Shown: positions 5,979 to 15,051, counted from the stretch's first letter. The stretch is DNA of 64,000 nt from an uncultured Tessaracoccus sp. (GCF_943914565.1 NZ_CALUCN010000005.1:147514-211513), one strand, 5' to 3'. Notes: generated by a model from the sequence alone, not told the origin. Made by a program: numbers and translations.

Positions 5979-8966
5979 CTACTCGCCCTCGAGCGCGGTG
6001 AGGGCCTCCTCGACCTTGGCCTTCGCGGCGTTGGTCTTGGACTGGTACGTCGCGAGGTCGCCGGCCTTCAGCGCCTTGTCTGCCTCGGTGAACAGCGTCT
6101 GCGCCTCGTCGAGGCGCGCGCGCACCTCCGGATTGTCGCCCGGGCGCGGGCTCGCCTTCGGAGCCGGGGTCGCGCCGGCCGACGCGGTCGCCGTCGGCGA
6201 CGGCGACGGGGAGGGCGACGGCGAGGCGGAGCCGCCGGGTTGCTGCCCGCCCTTGCCGCCGTCGGGCTGCTGGTCGGCCTCGGGGGACTTGCCCTCGACG
6301 CGCTCACCGGTGTCGGCACCGGCGTCGCCCTGGAAGACCTGGTCGAGCGCGGCCTGCAGCGTCTCACCGATGCCGACGTTCTCGCCGAAGCGCACGACGA
6401 CGAACCGCAGCGCGGGATACCCGCCGCTGGTGGTGCTCGTCATCGTGTAGATCGGCTGCACGTACAGCAGCCCACCGCCCAGCGGCAGCGTCAGCAGGTT
6501 GCCGAAGATCGCGCGCGTGTCCGAGCCCTCGCGGTTGAACGGCAGGAGCCGGTCCGCCACCTGCTCGTTGGTGCGGATCGCGTTGTACGTCTGTCCCGGC
6601 CCCGGGATCTGCTGCTCGTCGGAGAGCTTCAGCACCCGGAGTCGCCCGTAGTCGTCGCTCGTGGCGTCGGCGTTCACGGACATGTAGACCGAGAGGTTCT
6701 CGCGCCCCAGCGGCACGAGGATCGTCGTGTTCGCGTAGTGCGGCTTCTTGTCCTCGGGCCAGCGGATCGTGAGGAAGTACGGCGGCTCCTTCTGCTTGTT
6801 CTCGCCGCCGCGGACGGGATCGTTCGGCACCTGCCACACGTCGGAGCGCTGGTACCAGGTGTCCGGGCTGCTGGTGTGGTAGCGGCCGAGGATCTCACGC
6901 TGGACCTTGAACAGGTCTGCGGGGTAGCGCAGGTGCTCGCGCAGCTCGTCGGGAATCTCCGACTTCGGCGTGACCGTGCCGGGGAAGACCCGGCTCCAGG
7001 TCTTGAGGATCGGGTCCTTCTCGTCCCACTCGTAGAGCGTCACCGTGCCGTCGAAGGCGTCGACGGTGGCCTTCACCGAGTTGCGGATGTAGTTGACTTC
7101 CTTGCCCTGCTGCACGAGCGCCCCCGGCTGCTTGCGGGAGTCGGAGATCGCGCCCTCGTAGTCGGTCATCTGCGAGTTCGGGTAGCGGTCCGAGGTGGTG
7201 AACGCGTCGATGATCCAGACGATCTTGCCGTCGACGACGCTCGGGTACGGATCCGAGTCGAGCGTCAGCCACGGCGCCACCTCCTGCACCCGCTCGAGCG
7301 GCACGCGGTTGAACAGGACCTTCGACTGCGGGTTCACCCGGTCGGAGAGCAGCAGGTTGATGTCGCCGAAGCGGGTGGCGAACATCGTGCGTGCGAAGTA
7401 GTTGCCGACCGGCACGCCGCCCTTGCCCTTGTACGTGGTGCGGGACTCGGTGCGGCCCTTGCCGCCGGTGGGCGTGTCGAGCTCGACGGGGTCCTGCCCG
7501 TCCGGCGCTCCGACGACGACCCAGTCGCCGGTGCGCTCGCCGTAGTAGATGCGGGGTTCGTGCTTGTCGAGCCGGCCGACGGTGGGGATGCCGCCGGAGA
7601 AGAACACCGGCTCGCCGTTGCTGTGGCGCTGGTTGCCGTAGGCGGAGACCATGCCGTAGCCGTGGGTGAAGACCGTGCGCTGGTTGTTCCACGTGACCTC
7701 GGCGTTGGAGGCGTTGAAGTCGAGCTCACGCACGGCGACGACGGCGTCGGTGGGTTCGCCGTCGATCACGTAGCGGTCGACGTCGAGCGTCTCCGGGAAG
7801 CGGTAGTAGCCGCGGACCTGCTGCAGCTGCTCGTAGGTGCGCCCGACGATGGCCGGGTCGATCAAGCGGATGGCCGGCAGGGCCTCGGCGTCGGCGCGCA
7901 GCTGACCCGTCGTCGCCTCGGTGGTCGCCTCGTAGTCGGTGATCTCGAGCCCGCCGATGTCGTAGGCCGAGCGGGTGGCGTCCAAGTGCCTGCTGATGTA
8001 GTCGCGCTCCTTGTCCTGCTCGTTGGGGCGGACCTGGAACTCCTGGATCAGCCACGGGTAGGGGCCGGTGATGAGCAGCGACGACACGAGCAGCAGCACC
8101 AGCGAGACGCCGGGGATCGACCAGCGCACCCGGTAGGCGTTGAACCAGCACACGCACGCGACGACGAGCATGATCCCGGCGAGGATCGTCTGGGCGGGCA
8201 TGCGGGCGGTGGCGTCGGTGTAGGAGACGCCGCTGAACAGCGAGTTCGTCGAGGTGAGGAACCCGTAGCGGCCCAGGAACGTGCTCACGGCGAGCGCGAG
8301 CAGCACGAGGCCGAGCAGCACGGAGAGCTGCCGGTGCGGCCCCTTCGAGCGCTGCACGTTGCCGGCGTTGGTGAGCGCCTTCACCGTGAGCGACCCGGTG
8401 AGGAAGTGGATGACGGTGGCGCCCAGCGTCGCGACGACGAGCGCGACGAGCAGGAAGCCCACGCAGTAGGTGATCCACGGCAGGTGGAAGACGTAGAACG
8501 ACGCGTCCAGGTGGTAGTACGGGTCCTGCTCACCGAACGGCACCGCCCGCCAGGACGCGAGGAACACGTCGACGCGCTGCAACGCGTTGACACCGGCGAA
8601 CAGGCCGACCAGCACGGCGGCGGCGACCATGAGCTTGCCGGCGCGGGCGTCGAGGGAGTCCCTGGCGCGCAACAGCAGCTCGGAGTCGAGGTTGGCGCGA
8701 CGGACCTTGGGCCGGAGGCGGTACGCGATCCGGAGGGACGTCCACGTGATGAGCCCCATCACCGCGGCGCCGACGACGAACAGCCCGATCTGCGTCACGA
8801 GCCGCGTGGTGAACACGGTCTCGAAGTGCACGGAGCGGAACCACCACAGGTCCGTCACGATCCGTGCGGTGATGACCAGCAGGACGGCGAGCACGGCCAT
8901 GATGCCGATGGCCCACGGCAGTGGGCTCCTGCGAACTCCCTCGTCGTGCTGCACGTCCTCGCTCAT
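5979..8966 (-). CDS. UPF0182 family large membrane protein
   Basis: A 995-residue protein. About seven hydrophobic segments fill the first 330 residues (starting WAIGIMAVLAVLLVITARI), followed by a long extracytoplasmic domain. The C-terminal linker is rich in SP repeats and Pro/Ala, and the protein ends in a charged coiled-coil-like tail of about 50 residues. Length and order match UPF0182 proteins of actinobacteria, for example Rv3193c in Mycobacterium tuberculosis. Molecular function is unknown. Its ATG overlaps the stop of the PPA1309-family gene by 4 nt, and the PDZ/Lon protease precedes that, an order conserved in many actinobacteria. The three products may work together at the membrane (inference). 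Confidence 0.95.
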   Translation of the reverse strand: MSEDVQHDEGVRRSPLPWAIGIMAVLAVLLVITARIVTDLWWFRSVHFETVFTTRLVTQIGLFVVGAAVMGLITWTSLRIAYRLRPKVRRANLDSELLLRARDSLDARAGKLMVAAAVLVGLFAGVNALQRVDVFLASWRAVPFGEQDPYYHLDASFYVFHLPWITYCVGFLLVALVVATLGATVIHFLTGSLTVKALTNAGNVQRSKGPHRQLSVLLGLVLLALAVSTFLGRYGFLTSTNSLFSGVSYTDATARMPAQTILAGIMLVVACVCWFNAYRVRWSIPGVSLVLLLVSSLLITGPYPWLIQEFQVRPNEQDKERDYISRHLDATRSAYDIGGLEITDYEATTEATTGQLRADAEALPAIRLIDPAIVGRTYEQLQQVRGYYRFPETLDVDRYVIDGEPTDAVVAVRELDFNASNAEVTWNNQRTVFTHGYGMVSAYGNQRHSNGEPVFFSGGIPTVGRLDKHEPRIYYGERTGDWVVVGAPDGQDPVELDTPTGGKGRTESRTTYKGKGGVPVGNYFARTMFATRFGDINLLLSDRVNPQSKVLFNRVPLERVQEVAPWLTLDSDPYPSVVDGKIVWIIDAFTTSDRYPNSQMTDYEGAISDSRKQPGALVQQGKEVNYIRNSVKATVDAFDGTVTLYEWDEKDPILKTWSRVFPGTVTPKSEIPDELREHLRYPADLFKVQREILGRYHTSSPDTWYQRSDVWQVPNDPVRGGENKQKEPPYFLTIRWPEDKKPHYANTTILVPLGRENLSVYMSVNADATSDDYGRLRVLKLSDEQQIPGPGQTYNAIRTNEQVADRLLPFNREGSDTRAIFGNLLTLPLGGGLLYVQPIYTMTSTTSGGYPALRFVVVRFGENVGIGETLQAALDQVFQGDAGADTGERVEGKSPEADQQPDGGKGGQQPGGSASPSPSPSPSPTATASAGATPAPKASPRPGDNPEVRARLDEAQTLFTEADKALKAGDLATYQSKTNAAKAKVEEALTALEGE

Positions 8967-9478
8967 TCCTCGCTCCTCAACGTCTCCGCCAGTGCCTCGG
9001 GCAGGTTCGGGATGATGTCCTCACCGCTCAACAGGTCGTCCGGGTGCGACCTGAGGCGTGCGAGCGCGTGCCGGGACCCGTCGCGCAGGACCCCGACCAC
9101 GGACCGCACGTCCTGGTGTTCCGGGTGGGTCCGCACGAAGTCGACCGCGTCGTCGGCGTCCGCGGGCACCTTGGCCTCGTACTGACTGGGCAGGAACGTG
9201 CGCTCGACCGTGATCGCGACGCCCTCGACGGTGTCTGGGAAGTAGATCTGCGCGAGCCGCTCGAACAGGTGCTCGGTGGCGGTGAACTCGTCCTGCTCGA
9301 CAGCGCTCAGCGCGTCGGGCGCGCCCTCCGGGATCCGGCCGGCCAGCTGCGGCTCCATCGCCAGCAGGTCCGTCGTCGGCACGAGCGCGAACAGGCGCGC
9401 CGGCTGGTCCCAGCCCAGCTCGGCGACGTGCCGCTCGATGTCGGCGAGCACCGCGATGAGGCGTGTGGCGTCACTCAC
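8963..9478 (-). CDS. PPA1309 family protein
   Basis: A 171-residue soluble acidic protein named after a Cutibacterium acnes homologue. Typical segments are LGWDQPARLFALVPT near the N-terminus, TFLPSQYEAKVP in the middle and HPEHQDVRSVVGVLRDG. Its function is not established. It is sandwiched between the PDZ/Lon-type protease gene (8-nt overlap, GTGAGTGA) and UPF0182 (4-nt overlap, ATGA). The three are therefore translationally coupled in one minus-strand operon. Confidence 0.9.
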   Translation of the reverse strand: MSDATRLIAVLADIERHVAELGWDQPARLFALVPTTDLLAMEPQLAGRIPEGAPDALSAVEQDEFTATEHLFERLAQIYFPDTVEGVAITVERTFLPSQYEAKVPADADDAVDFVRTHPEHQDVRSVVGVLRDGSRHALARLRSHPDDLLSGEDIIPNLPEALAETLRSEE

Positions 9479-10514
9479 AGGTCGAGACCTCCGCTTCGTT
9501 GCCTTCCTGAATGTACTGCACGGCCGCGATGGCGTCGCGGAGCGTGGAGACCGGGACGAGCCGCATGTCGGTGGTGAAGTCGCTCACGTCCTCGCAGTTG
9601 TCGCGCGGGAGGAGGAACACCGTCGCGCCCGCGTCCTGGGCGCCGGTGAGCTTCTCCTGGATGCCACCGATGGCGCGCACCTGTCCGCTGGGGTCGATCT
9701 CGCCCGTGCCGGCCACCGACAGGTCACCCAGCAGCGGCCCCGGCGTCACCTTGTCGTAGATGCCGAGGGCGAACACCAGCCCCGCGCTGGGGCCCACGAT
9801 CTCCTCGCTCACGCCGTACGTCACCCGAGGCCCGTACTCGTAGCCGACGGAGAGGCCGGCCCCGATGATCGCCCGCGCCGGGTCCTGCGACGACGGCGTC
9901 GTCGAGACGTCCAGCCGCCGCTCGGCGCCGCCGCGCAGCACGCGGAACTCCACGACGCTGCCCACCTGCGTCGCACCGACGGCATCCGCGACCGCCGTCG
10001 TGGAGTCGACCGGTTTGCCGTTGACCTCGAGGATCAGGTCGCCGGGCTCCAGGATGCCGCCGGCGGGACCGCTCACCACGACGCTGGAGATCATCGGCCG
10101 CTCGGTGACGGGGATGCCCGCGGCGCGCAGCGCGGCAACGATGGCGTTGTTGCGCGAGGTGTCCATCGACGCGACCGCCTCGCGCGTGATCTCCTCCTCG
10201 GACTTCCCCGGCGGGTAGATGAGGTCGCGCGGCATCGCGTCGGAGCCCGTGGCGTAGTAGACGAACATCGCCTCGGGCAGGCTCACCGTCGCGTCCGCCT
10301 TCGAGGTGGAGACGAGCGTCATGAACAGCTTGCCCGTCACCTCGTGCGTCTCGACCCCCTCCACGGCGATCACGGGCTGGTCGTCGGTGGTGGCCAGCAC
10401 GTCGACGGGCTCCCCCGGCCGCCACGTGACGTAGGGGGCGGGCACGAGCACGAGCACGGCGGCGAGGAGCACGAACAGCACCGACGACGAGATCGCGACG
10501 GCGTTGCGGTTCAC
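9471..10514 (-). CDS. PDZ-domain Lon-type (S16) membrane-anchored serine protease, YlbL family
   Basis: 347 residues: an N-terminal membrane anchor (about 6-25), an extracytoplasmic PDZ domain around 120-200, then a C-terminal Lon proteolytic domain. The catalytic Ser lies in GPSAGLVFAL. The Lys of the Ser-Lys dyad is the one in GGIQEKLTGA. There is no ATPase domain, so it acts outside the ATP-driven Lon pathway. The GTG ending at 10514 is chosen because GAAGGGAGA lies upstream and the anchor follows immediately. It is first in the operon with PPA1309 and UPF0182. It is divergent from the DUF2342-like gene at 10621, and promoters for both must lie in the 106-bp gap. Confidence 0.93.
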   Translation of the reverse strand: MNRNAVAISSSVLFVLLAAVLVLVPAPYVTWRPGEPVDVLATTDDQPVIAVEGVETHEVTGKLFMTLVSTSKADATVSLPEAMFVYYATGSDAMPRDLIYPPGKSEEEITREAVASMDTSRNNAIVAALRAAGIPVTERPMISSVVVSGPAGGILEPGDLILEVNGKPVDSTTAVADAVGATQVGSVVEFRVLRGGAERRLDVSTTPSSQDPARAIIGAGLSVGYEYGPRVTYGVSEEIVGPSAGLVFALGIYDKVTPGPLLGDLSVAGTGEIDPSGQVRAIGGIQEKLTGAQDAGATVFLLPRDNCEDVSDFTTDMRLVPVSTLRDAIAAVQYIQEGNEAEVSTCE

Positions 10515-10620
10515 CCTCGTCTCCCTTCTCGCGCTCGCGCAAACACTATCAAGCCGCGCCAAGGGATCGTGGCGGGCACTTGCGCGGTGCGGTTCAATGG
10601 TGTCCCAGGAGGTGGTCCGA

Positions 10621-11928
10621 GTGACCGAACCAGGTGGCTTCGACTTCGAGGAGCTGCGCAAGCTCATGCAGCGCATGGGGCTCATGGGCGCCGACGGCGA
10701 GTTGGACCTCGATGCCCTCATGCGGCGGATGCAGCAGCAGGGACCCGCGTTCTTCGGCATGACCGGCGCCGACAGCGATCCCGACGCGGCGTGGCTCACG
10801 ACGGTGACCGCCGCCAAGCAGGCGGTGACCGAGGATGCGCCGGACCCGGAGATCCTCCCCGACGAGCAGGCGGCCTGCGTGGACGCCGAACGGCTCGCGC
10901 AGTCGTGGCTCGACGAGGTCACGACGTTCCGGGCCCCGGGCGTGCCCGCCCGCACCGTGACCCGCACCCAGTGGCTCGACGGGACGAGCGCAGGGTGGCG
11001 CGCCATCGTCGAACCGATCATCGAGGGGCTCGCCGACGCGCTCCAGCGCAGCTCCGCGGAGGGCGTGCCGGAGATGGAGGGCCTCGACCTGGGCGCGATG
11101 ATGGGCCCGATGCTCCGCCAGTCCGCGTCGGTGATGTACCGGCAACGGCTGCGCAGGGAGCTCGCCCGCGTCGCCTGCGACACGCTGACGGGCACCGAGA
11201 TCGGGTTCAACCTGTTCGAGGGCAACGAGGTGGTCGTCGTGCCGACGAACATCGCCCACTTCACCCGCGACCTCGACGCCGACGAGTCCGACATGATGCT
11301 CGTCCTGCTGCTGCGCGAGGCCGCACGGCAGCGGCTCTTCGCCGACGTCGGCTGGCTCTCCCCGCAGCTGCTGGCGCTCATGAGCCACTACGCCCGCGAG
11401 ATCACGATCGACGTCGACGCGATCGCGCAGCGGCTCTCGCCCGAGCAGATGGAGGGGATGTCCCTCGAGGAGCTCACCCGCATCTCGGAGGAGGTGCAGG
11501 TGTCGTTCTTCCGCCCGGCGAGCACCGAGACCCAGCTGGAGATCCTCGAGCGCCTGGGCGTGCTGCTCGCGCTCGTCGAGGGCTGGGTGGACCACGTCAC
11601 CAACCGGGCCATGGAGAAGTGGATGCCGCACGCGCCGCAGCTGCCCGAGGTGCTGCGCCGCCGTCGCGCCGCCGAGGGTCCGGTGCGGTCGGTGCTGCGT
11701 TCGCTCATCGGCCTGGACCTGAGTCCGCGGCTCGTCCGTGACGCAGACAACCTGTGGGCCGCGGTCGAGCACGCCCGTGGGCTCGAGGGCCGCGACCAGG
11801 TGTGGTCGCACCCCGACCTGGTCCCCACGGCGAAGGACCTCGCCGATCCGTTGGCCTTCGTCGAGCGGCGCGGCGAGCCGCCCACGGACGAGATGGACGA
11901 CGAGCTGCGCCGGCTCCTCGACGAGTGA
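10621..11928 (+). CDS. DUF2342/zincin-like protein annotated in relatives as zinc-dependent metalloprotease
   Basis: 435 residues. It matches the actinobacterial family that databases call zinc-dependent metalloprotease or F420-biosynthesis-associated protein, with segments such as LALVEGWVDHVTNRAMEKW, LRRRRAAEGP and DQVWSHPDLVPTAKDL near the C-terminus. The stretch that should hold the metal site reads LLREAARQRLF, and no HExxH occurs anywhere in the protein, so hydrolase activity is doubtful. The start is GTG at 10621, with AGGAGGTGG upstream; the frame is open further upstream, but without a better start. It is divergent from the PDZ/Lon protease, as in M. tuberculosis Rv3194c/Rv3195. Confidence 0.85.
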   Translation: MTEPGGFDFEELRKLMQRMGLMGADGELDLDALMRRMQQQGPAFFGMTGADSDPDAAWLTTVTAAKQAVTEDAPDPEILPDEQAACVDAERLAQSWLDEVTTFRAPGVPARTVTRTQWLDGTSAGWRAIVEPIIEGLADALQRSSAEGVPEMEGLDLGAMMGPMLRQSASVMYRQRLRRELARVACDTLTGTEIGFNLFEGNEVVVVPTNIAHFTRDLDADESDMMLVLLLREAARQRLFADVGWLSPQLLALMSHYAREITIDVDAIAQRLSPEQMEGMSLEELTRISEEVQVSFFRPASTETQLEILERLGVLLALVEGWVDHVTNRAMEKWMPHAPQLPEVLRRRRAAEGPVRSVLRSLIGLDLSPRLVRDADNLWAAVEHARGLEGRDQVWSHPDLVPTAKDLADPLAFVERRGEPPTDEMDDELRRLLDE

Positions 11929-11963
11929 TCCGGGCCCCGCGAGCGGGCACATCGGGCCTGATG

Positions 11964-12061
11964 GTTGACGCACAACCGGTACTCGGGCCAAGATTGCTGG
12001 GTGTGAGTCCCCTGTGACTCTCCCGCAGGGGAAGGTGGGCGGAGTCCACGGGACTCCACCT
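11964..12061 (+). promoter_or_regulatory. Promoter and structured leader upstream of the DUF5679 gene
   Basis: A TTGACG at 11964-11969 followed after 18 bases by CAAGAT is a plausible housekeeping promoter. The 5' leader of roughly 150 nt would contain two hairpins. The first pairs CCCCTG 12009-12014 with CAGGGG 12026-12031. The second pairs GGAGTCC 12041-12047 with GGACTCC 12051-12057, extended by AGGT/ACCT. I recognise no known riboswitch class. Confidence 0.4.
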
Positions 12062-12140
12062 GTGGCAGACGTGTTGCAATCGACGGTTGGCAAATCCCGA
12101 TGCACCGACGCCTGCGGGATCCAACTACGAAGGAGGAAAC

Positions 12141-12302
12141 ATGGCCAAGGAGACCTGGGAAGGCGAGTTCTACTGCGTGAAGTGCAAGGCGAAGCGCAGC
12201 GCCAAGGGTGACGTCGTGGTCAACGACAAGGGCACCAAGATGGCCAAGGGCAAGTGCCCCGAGTGCAGCACCAACCTCAACCGCATTCTCGGCCGCGCCT
12301 GA
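12141..12302 (+). CDS. DUF5679 zinc-ribbon small protein
   Basis: A 53-residue protein with two CxxC knuckles (CVKC at 12-15 and CPEC near 39-42) and a basic, Lys-rich middle ending NLNRILGRA. It matches the DUF5679 family found next to uvrD2 in many actinobacteria. It probably binds one zinc ion; its role is unknown. The start is supported by AAGGAGG at seven bases. A strong hairpin follows the stop. Confidence 0.9.
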   Translation: MAKETWEGEFYCVKCKAKRSAKGDVVVNDKGTKMAKGKCPECSTNLNRILGRA

Positions 12303-12317
12303 TCGCCGCCCAGCACT

Positions 12318-12349
12318 GCGCGGGTTGACGCCTCGGCGTCGACCCGCGC
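12318..12349 (+). terminator. Terminator hairpin after the DUF5679 gene
   Basis: 13-base arms 12318-12330 and 12337-12349 (one G:U-type mismatch), with a 6-nt loop, 16 bases after the stop codon. There is no U-tract, which is usual in high-GC actinobacteria. Confidence 0.7.
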
Positions 12350-12415
12350 TGCGCATTGTCCGCCGGCTGCGTCCTCGTGGCGCCCAATGCACCGTTGACG
12401 TGCGACACTGCCGTC

Positions 12416-12898
12416 ATGCACGTCGTCTCCGAGGGGCCGGCACTCCCCCGGGCCCTGCGCGCCGCGGGGCTCCCCGTCCGCCACGTCACGCCGACGAAGG
12501 CCGCCCGGGACATCGGCTTCGCCGTCGGCGCGCGGCTCGTCATCCTCGACACCCCGCCGGGCGCGCGGCCCCTGCTCGAGGCCCACGTCTTCCGCGAGGC
12601 GCCCGCGCTGCACGCGGTCGTCGACGAGCTCGGCGCCGCCGTCGGGCCGCTCGTCGCCGCCGACCACACCCCCTGTCCCCTCTGCCTCGCACAGCCACCC
12701 GCCCGGCTCCTGGACGACGAGGCCGCGCTGCGCTGGATGGCCCACACCGTCGCACTCGAGGTACGCAGTCTGGAGCACCACGGCCGCAGCGCGCTGGCCG
12801 GTGCGCAGTTGCGTTGGCGCAGCGCCGCCGAGCCGGGGTTCGAGCTGCGACGGGGCCGACGTCGGGGCGGCTGCCGCACGCCGGGTTGCGTCGGCTGA
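12416..12898 (+). CDS. Hypothetical protein, possibly a reduced ThiF/cyclodehydratase-like relative
   Basis: 160 residues, not firmly recognised. The first half has a Rossmann-like alternation (VGARLVILDTPPG). The central VGPLVAADHTPCPLCLAQ resembles the VGPLV...PCLRC segment of the larger ThiF/TOMM-cyclodehydratase-like proteins that sit beside uvrD2 in other actinobacteria. This one is far shorter and lacks an adenylation domain. Two more Cys occur at the very C-terminus (GCRTPGCVG), so metal binding is possible. ATG 12416 follows a GACACT box by 6 bases, compatible with a leaderless start. It is convergent with uvrD2, with 7 bases between the stops. Confidence 0.65.
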   Translation: MHVVSEGPALPRALRAAGLPVRHVTPTKAARDIGFAVGARLVILDTPPGARPLLEAHVFREAPALHAVVDELGAAVGPLVAADHTPCPLCLAQPPARLLDDEAALRWMAHTVALEVRSLEHHGRSALAGAQLRWRSAAEPGFELRRGRRRGGCRTPGCVG

Positions 12899-12905
12899 GG
12901 AGCGG

Positions 12906-14924
12906 TCAGGACTCGGCGACCACGCCGAGGACCGCCTCACCGTGCTTGCGCAGCTTGTTGCGCCCCACGCCCGGGATCGCGAGGAGGGATTCCTCGTCGG
13001 TGGGTTTCGCCTCGGCGATGGCCATGAGCGTCGCGTCGGTGAACACGACGAAGGCCGGCACGCTCAGCTCGTCGGCCGTGACCTTGCGCCACGCCCGCAG
13101 CCGTTCGAAGAGGGCCTCGTCGATCGGCAGGTCGCACTCCTCGTGGTGCCGCATCTTGATCTCCGCGGCCGTCGCCATGAGTCTGCCGCACACGACGCAG
13201 GGCCGCGAGCGCACCGACTTCGACGCCCGTGGCCGCGCTGGCGCCTCCGGCGTGCGCGTCGACCGCACGCCGGCGAGGAACCGCGACCGCTGGAGCTGGC
13301 CGCCGGAGCCGATGAAGTTCCAGCTGATCCGCAGCCGCTGTCTCGCGCGCGTGCAGGCGACGTAGAGCAGCCGTCGTTCTTCCTCGACCGCGTCGTCCTC
13401 GACCGCGAGCGAGAACGGCACGAGCCCCTCGCGCACCCCGATCACCGCCACGTCGTCCCACTCGAGCCCCTTCGCCGCGTGCATCGTGGACAGCGTGACC
13501 GCGTCGGCCACCGGGGAGTGCTGCCACGTGGCGCGCTCCCGCAGCCACGCCGACGCCGCGCCGGCCGTCCACGCGTGGTCCTCGGCGATCTCGTCCTCGA
13601 GCATCTCCTTCAGCGCCGCGACCGACTCCCACCGCTCACGCTGGCGGCCCTGGCTCGTCGGCGCGTCGGGCGACCAGCCGAGCTCGTCCAGCACGCTCGC
13701 GAGCATGGCCGTCGCGGTCTCGTCGGGGGCCTGTTCGGCGAAGCGGACGATCGCGTGGACCGCCTGCCGCACCTCGCCGCGGTCGTAGAAGCGTTCGGTG
13801 CCCCGCACCGTGTACGGCACACCGCGTTGGGTGAGCGCCGCTTCGAGGACGGGCGACTGGGCGTTGATCCGGTAGAGCACGGCGAGCTCCCGCCACGGGG
13901 TCCCGTCGGTGTGCCGCGCGACGAGCCAGTCGGCCACGGCGTCGGCCTCGTTCGTGACGGTGCCTGCTGCCTTCACGATCGGGTCGGGCCCTGCTGGGCG
14001 CGTCGCGCGCAGCCGCTCGGCCGCCCGGGGGCGCAGCACCTGCGTCGCGAGCGCGAGGATCTCCGGGCTCGAGCGGTAGTTGCGCACGAGCCGGATCGTG
14101 ACGAGGTCGTCGCGGTCGCGGCCGAACTCGCGCAGGAACCGCGGGTCGGCGCCCGCGAACGAGTGGATGGCCTGGTTCGGGTCGCCCACGACGCACACGT
14201 CGTCGCGGCCGTCGACCCACAGCGAGATGAGCCGGTGCTGGATCGCGGAGACGTCCTGGTACTCGTCGACGACGAAGTGGCGGTACTGCCCGCGGATGCG
14301 TTCGGCCACGGCCGGGTGCTCGGTGAGCAGGGCGGCGTTGCACAACAGGAGGTCGTGGAAGTCGACGGCGTACTGGGCCTGCTTGCCGCGCTCGTAGTTC
14401 GCCATCACCGCGGCCACCTGGGCCGGCGTCGCGCCGTGCACCTCGCGCGACCCCGCGAGGTCGGGGTACTCCTCGGGCGCGACGTTGCTGGACTTCGCCC
14501 AGGTGATCTCGGTCTCCAGGTCCCGGATCACGGCGACGTCGACGTCGCCCAGCACGTGGTTCGCCGCGCGTGCCACGAGCCCGAACGCGTTGTCGAGCAG
14601 TGTGGGGAACTCGGTACCGTAGGCCTGCGGCCAGAAGTAGCGGCACTGCCGCAGCGCGGCAGAGTGGATCGTACGGGCCTGCGCGTGGCGCACCCCGAGC
14701 GCAGCGAGCCGGGCGCGCATCTCCCCCGCGGCACGCGTCGTGAACGTCACGGCCAGCACGGCGCGCTGGTCGTAGTGGCCCTCGTGCACCGCGTGCGCCA
14801 CGCGATGCGTGATGGCGCGGGTCTTGCCGGTGCCCGCGCCGGCGAGCACGACGCACGCCCGGTCGAACTCCTGCGCCACCTGGCGTTGCTCCGGATCGAG
14901 TGCGTCGAGAATCTCCGCGGACAT
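12906..14924 (-). CDS. uvrD2: Superfamily 1 DNA helicase UvrD2 with Cys cluster and HRDC domain
   Basis: A 672-residue 3'-5' ATP-dependent DNA helicase. The Walker A is GAGTGKTRAI near residue 32. Helicase motifs follow: VVDEYQDVSAIQ, GDPNQAIHSFAGAD, TMHAAKGLEWDD and LLYVACTRARQRL. A Cys/His cluster (CVVCG ... HHEEC) and a C-terminal HRDC domain (IPGVGRNKLRKHG) follow, the UvrD2 layout known from Mycobacterium. It probably acts in repair and in clearing replication blocks. The ATG ending at 14924 is preceded by GGGAGG at about 6 bases. It is divergent from recC across 127 bp, so repair genes lie on both sides of one control region. Confidence 0.96.
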   Translation of the reverse strand: MSAEILDALDPEQRQVAQEFDRACVVLAGAGTGKTRAITHRVAHAVHEGHYDQRAVLAVTFTTRAAGEMRARLAALGVRHAQARTIHSAALRQCRYFWPQAYGTEFPTLLDNAFGLVARAANHVLGDVDVAVIRDLETEITWAKSSNVAPEEYPDLAGSREVHGATPAQVAAVMANYERGKQAQYAVDFHDLLLCNAALLTEHPAVAERIRGQYRHFVVDEYQDVSAIQHRLISLWVDGRDDVCVVGDPNQAIHSFAGADPRFLREFGRDRDDLVTIRLVRNYRSSPEILALATQVLRPRAAERLRATRPAGPDPIVKAAGTVTNEADAVADWLVARHTDGTPWRELAVLYRINAQSPVLEAALTQRGVPYTVRGTERFYDRGEVRQAVHAIVRFAEQAPDETATAMLASVLDELGWSPDAPTSQGRQRERWESVAALKEMLEDEIAEDHAWTAGAASAWLRERATWQHSPVADAVTLSTMHAAKGLEWDDVAVIGVREGLVPFSLAVEDDAVEEERRLLYVACTRARQRLRISWNFIGSGGQLQRSRFLAGVRSTRTPEAPARPRASKSVRSRPCVVCGRLMATAAEIKMRHHEECDLPIDEALFERLRAWRKVTADELSVPAFVVFTDATLMAIAEAKPTDEESLLAIPGVGRNKLRKHGEAVLGVVAES

Positions 14925-15051
14925 CTGGCCTCCCGAGCGGCCAAGCTACCAAACCCCGGAAGGGCGAGCCTTGTGCTCGCCGGATCCGACGCGGGTCCCT
15001 GCCTTGTGTCGGTGCCACCCAGTAGGCTCCTGCGACGAGGAGGTGGAGCCC
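14925..15051. promoter_or_regulatory. Divergent control region of uvrD2 and recCBD
   Basis: 127 bp. TAGCTT (minus strand, 14948-14943) is a candidate -10 for uvrD2. TAGGCT near 15023 is a candidate -10 for recC. A small hairpin (GGCGAGC 14963-14969 / GCTCGCC 14975-14981) lies between. I see no CGAAC-N4-GTTCG LexA box, so SOS control is not suggested. Confidence 0.45.

Noticed and set aside
6240..9185. 981-residue plus-strand frame opposite UPF0182
   Set aside because: It is the antisense of UPF0182, with Arg/Val/Glu/Asp-rich low-complexity composition.
14963..14981. Small hairpin between uvrD2 and recC as a terminator
   Set aside because: It lies in a divergent promoter region where no transcript ends; kept only as a note on the control region.
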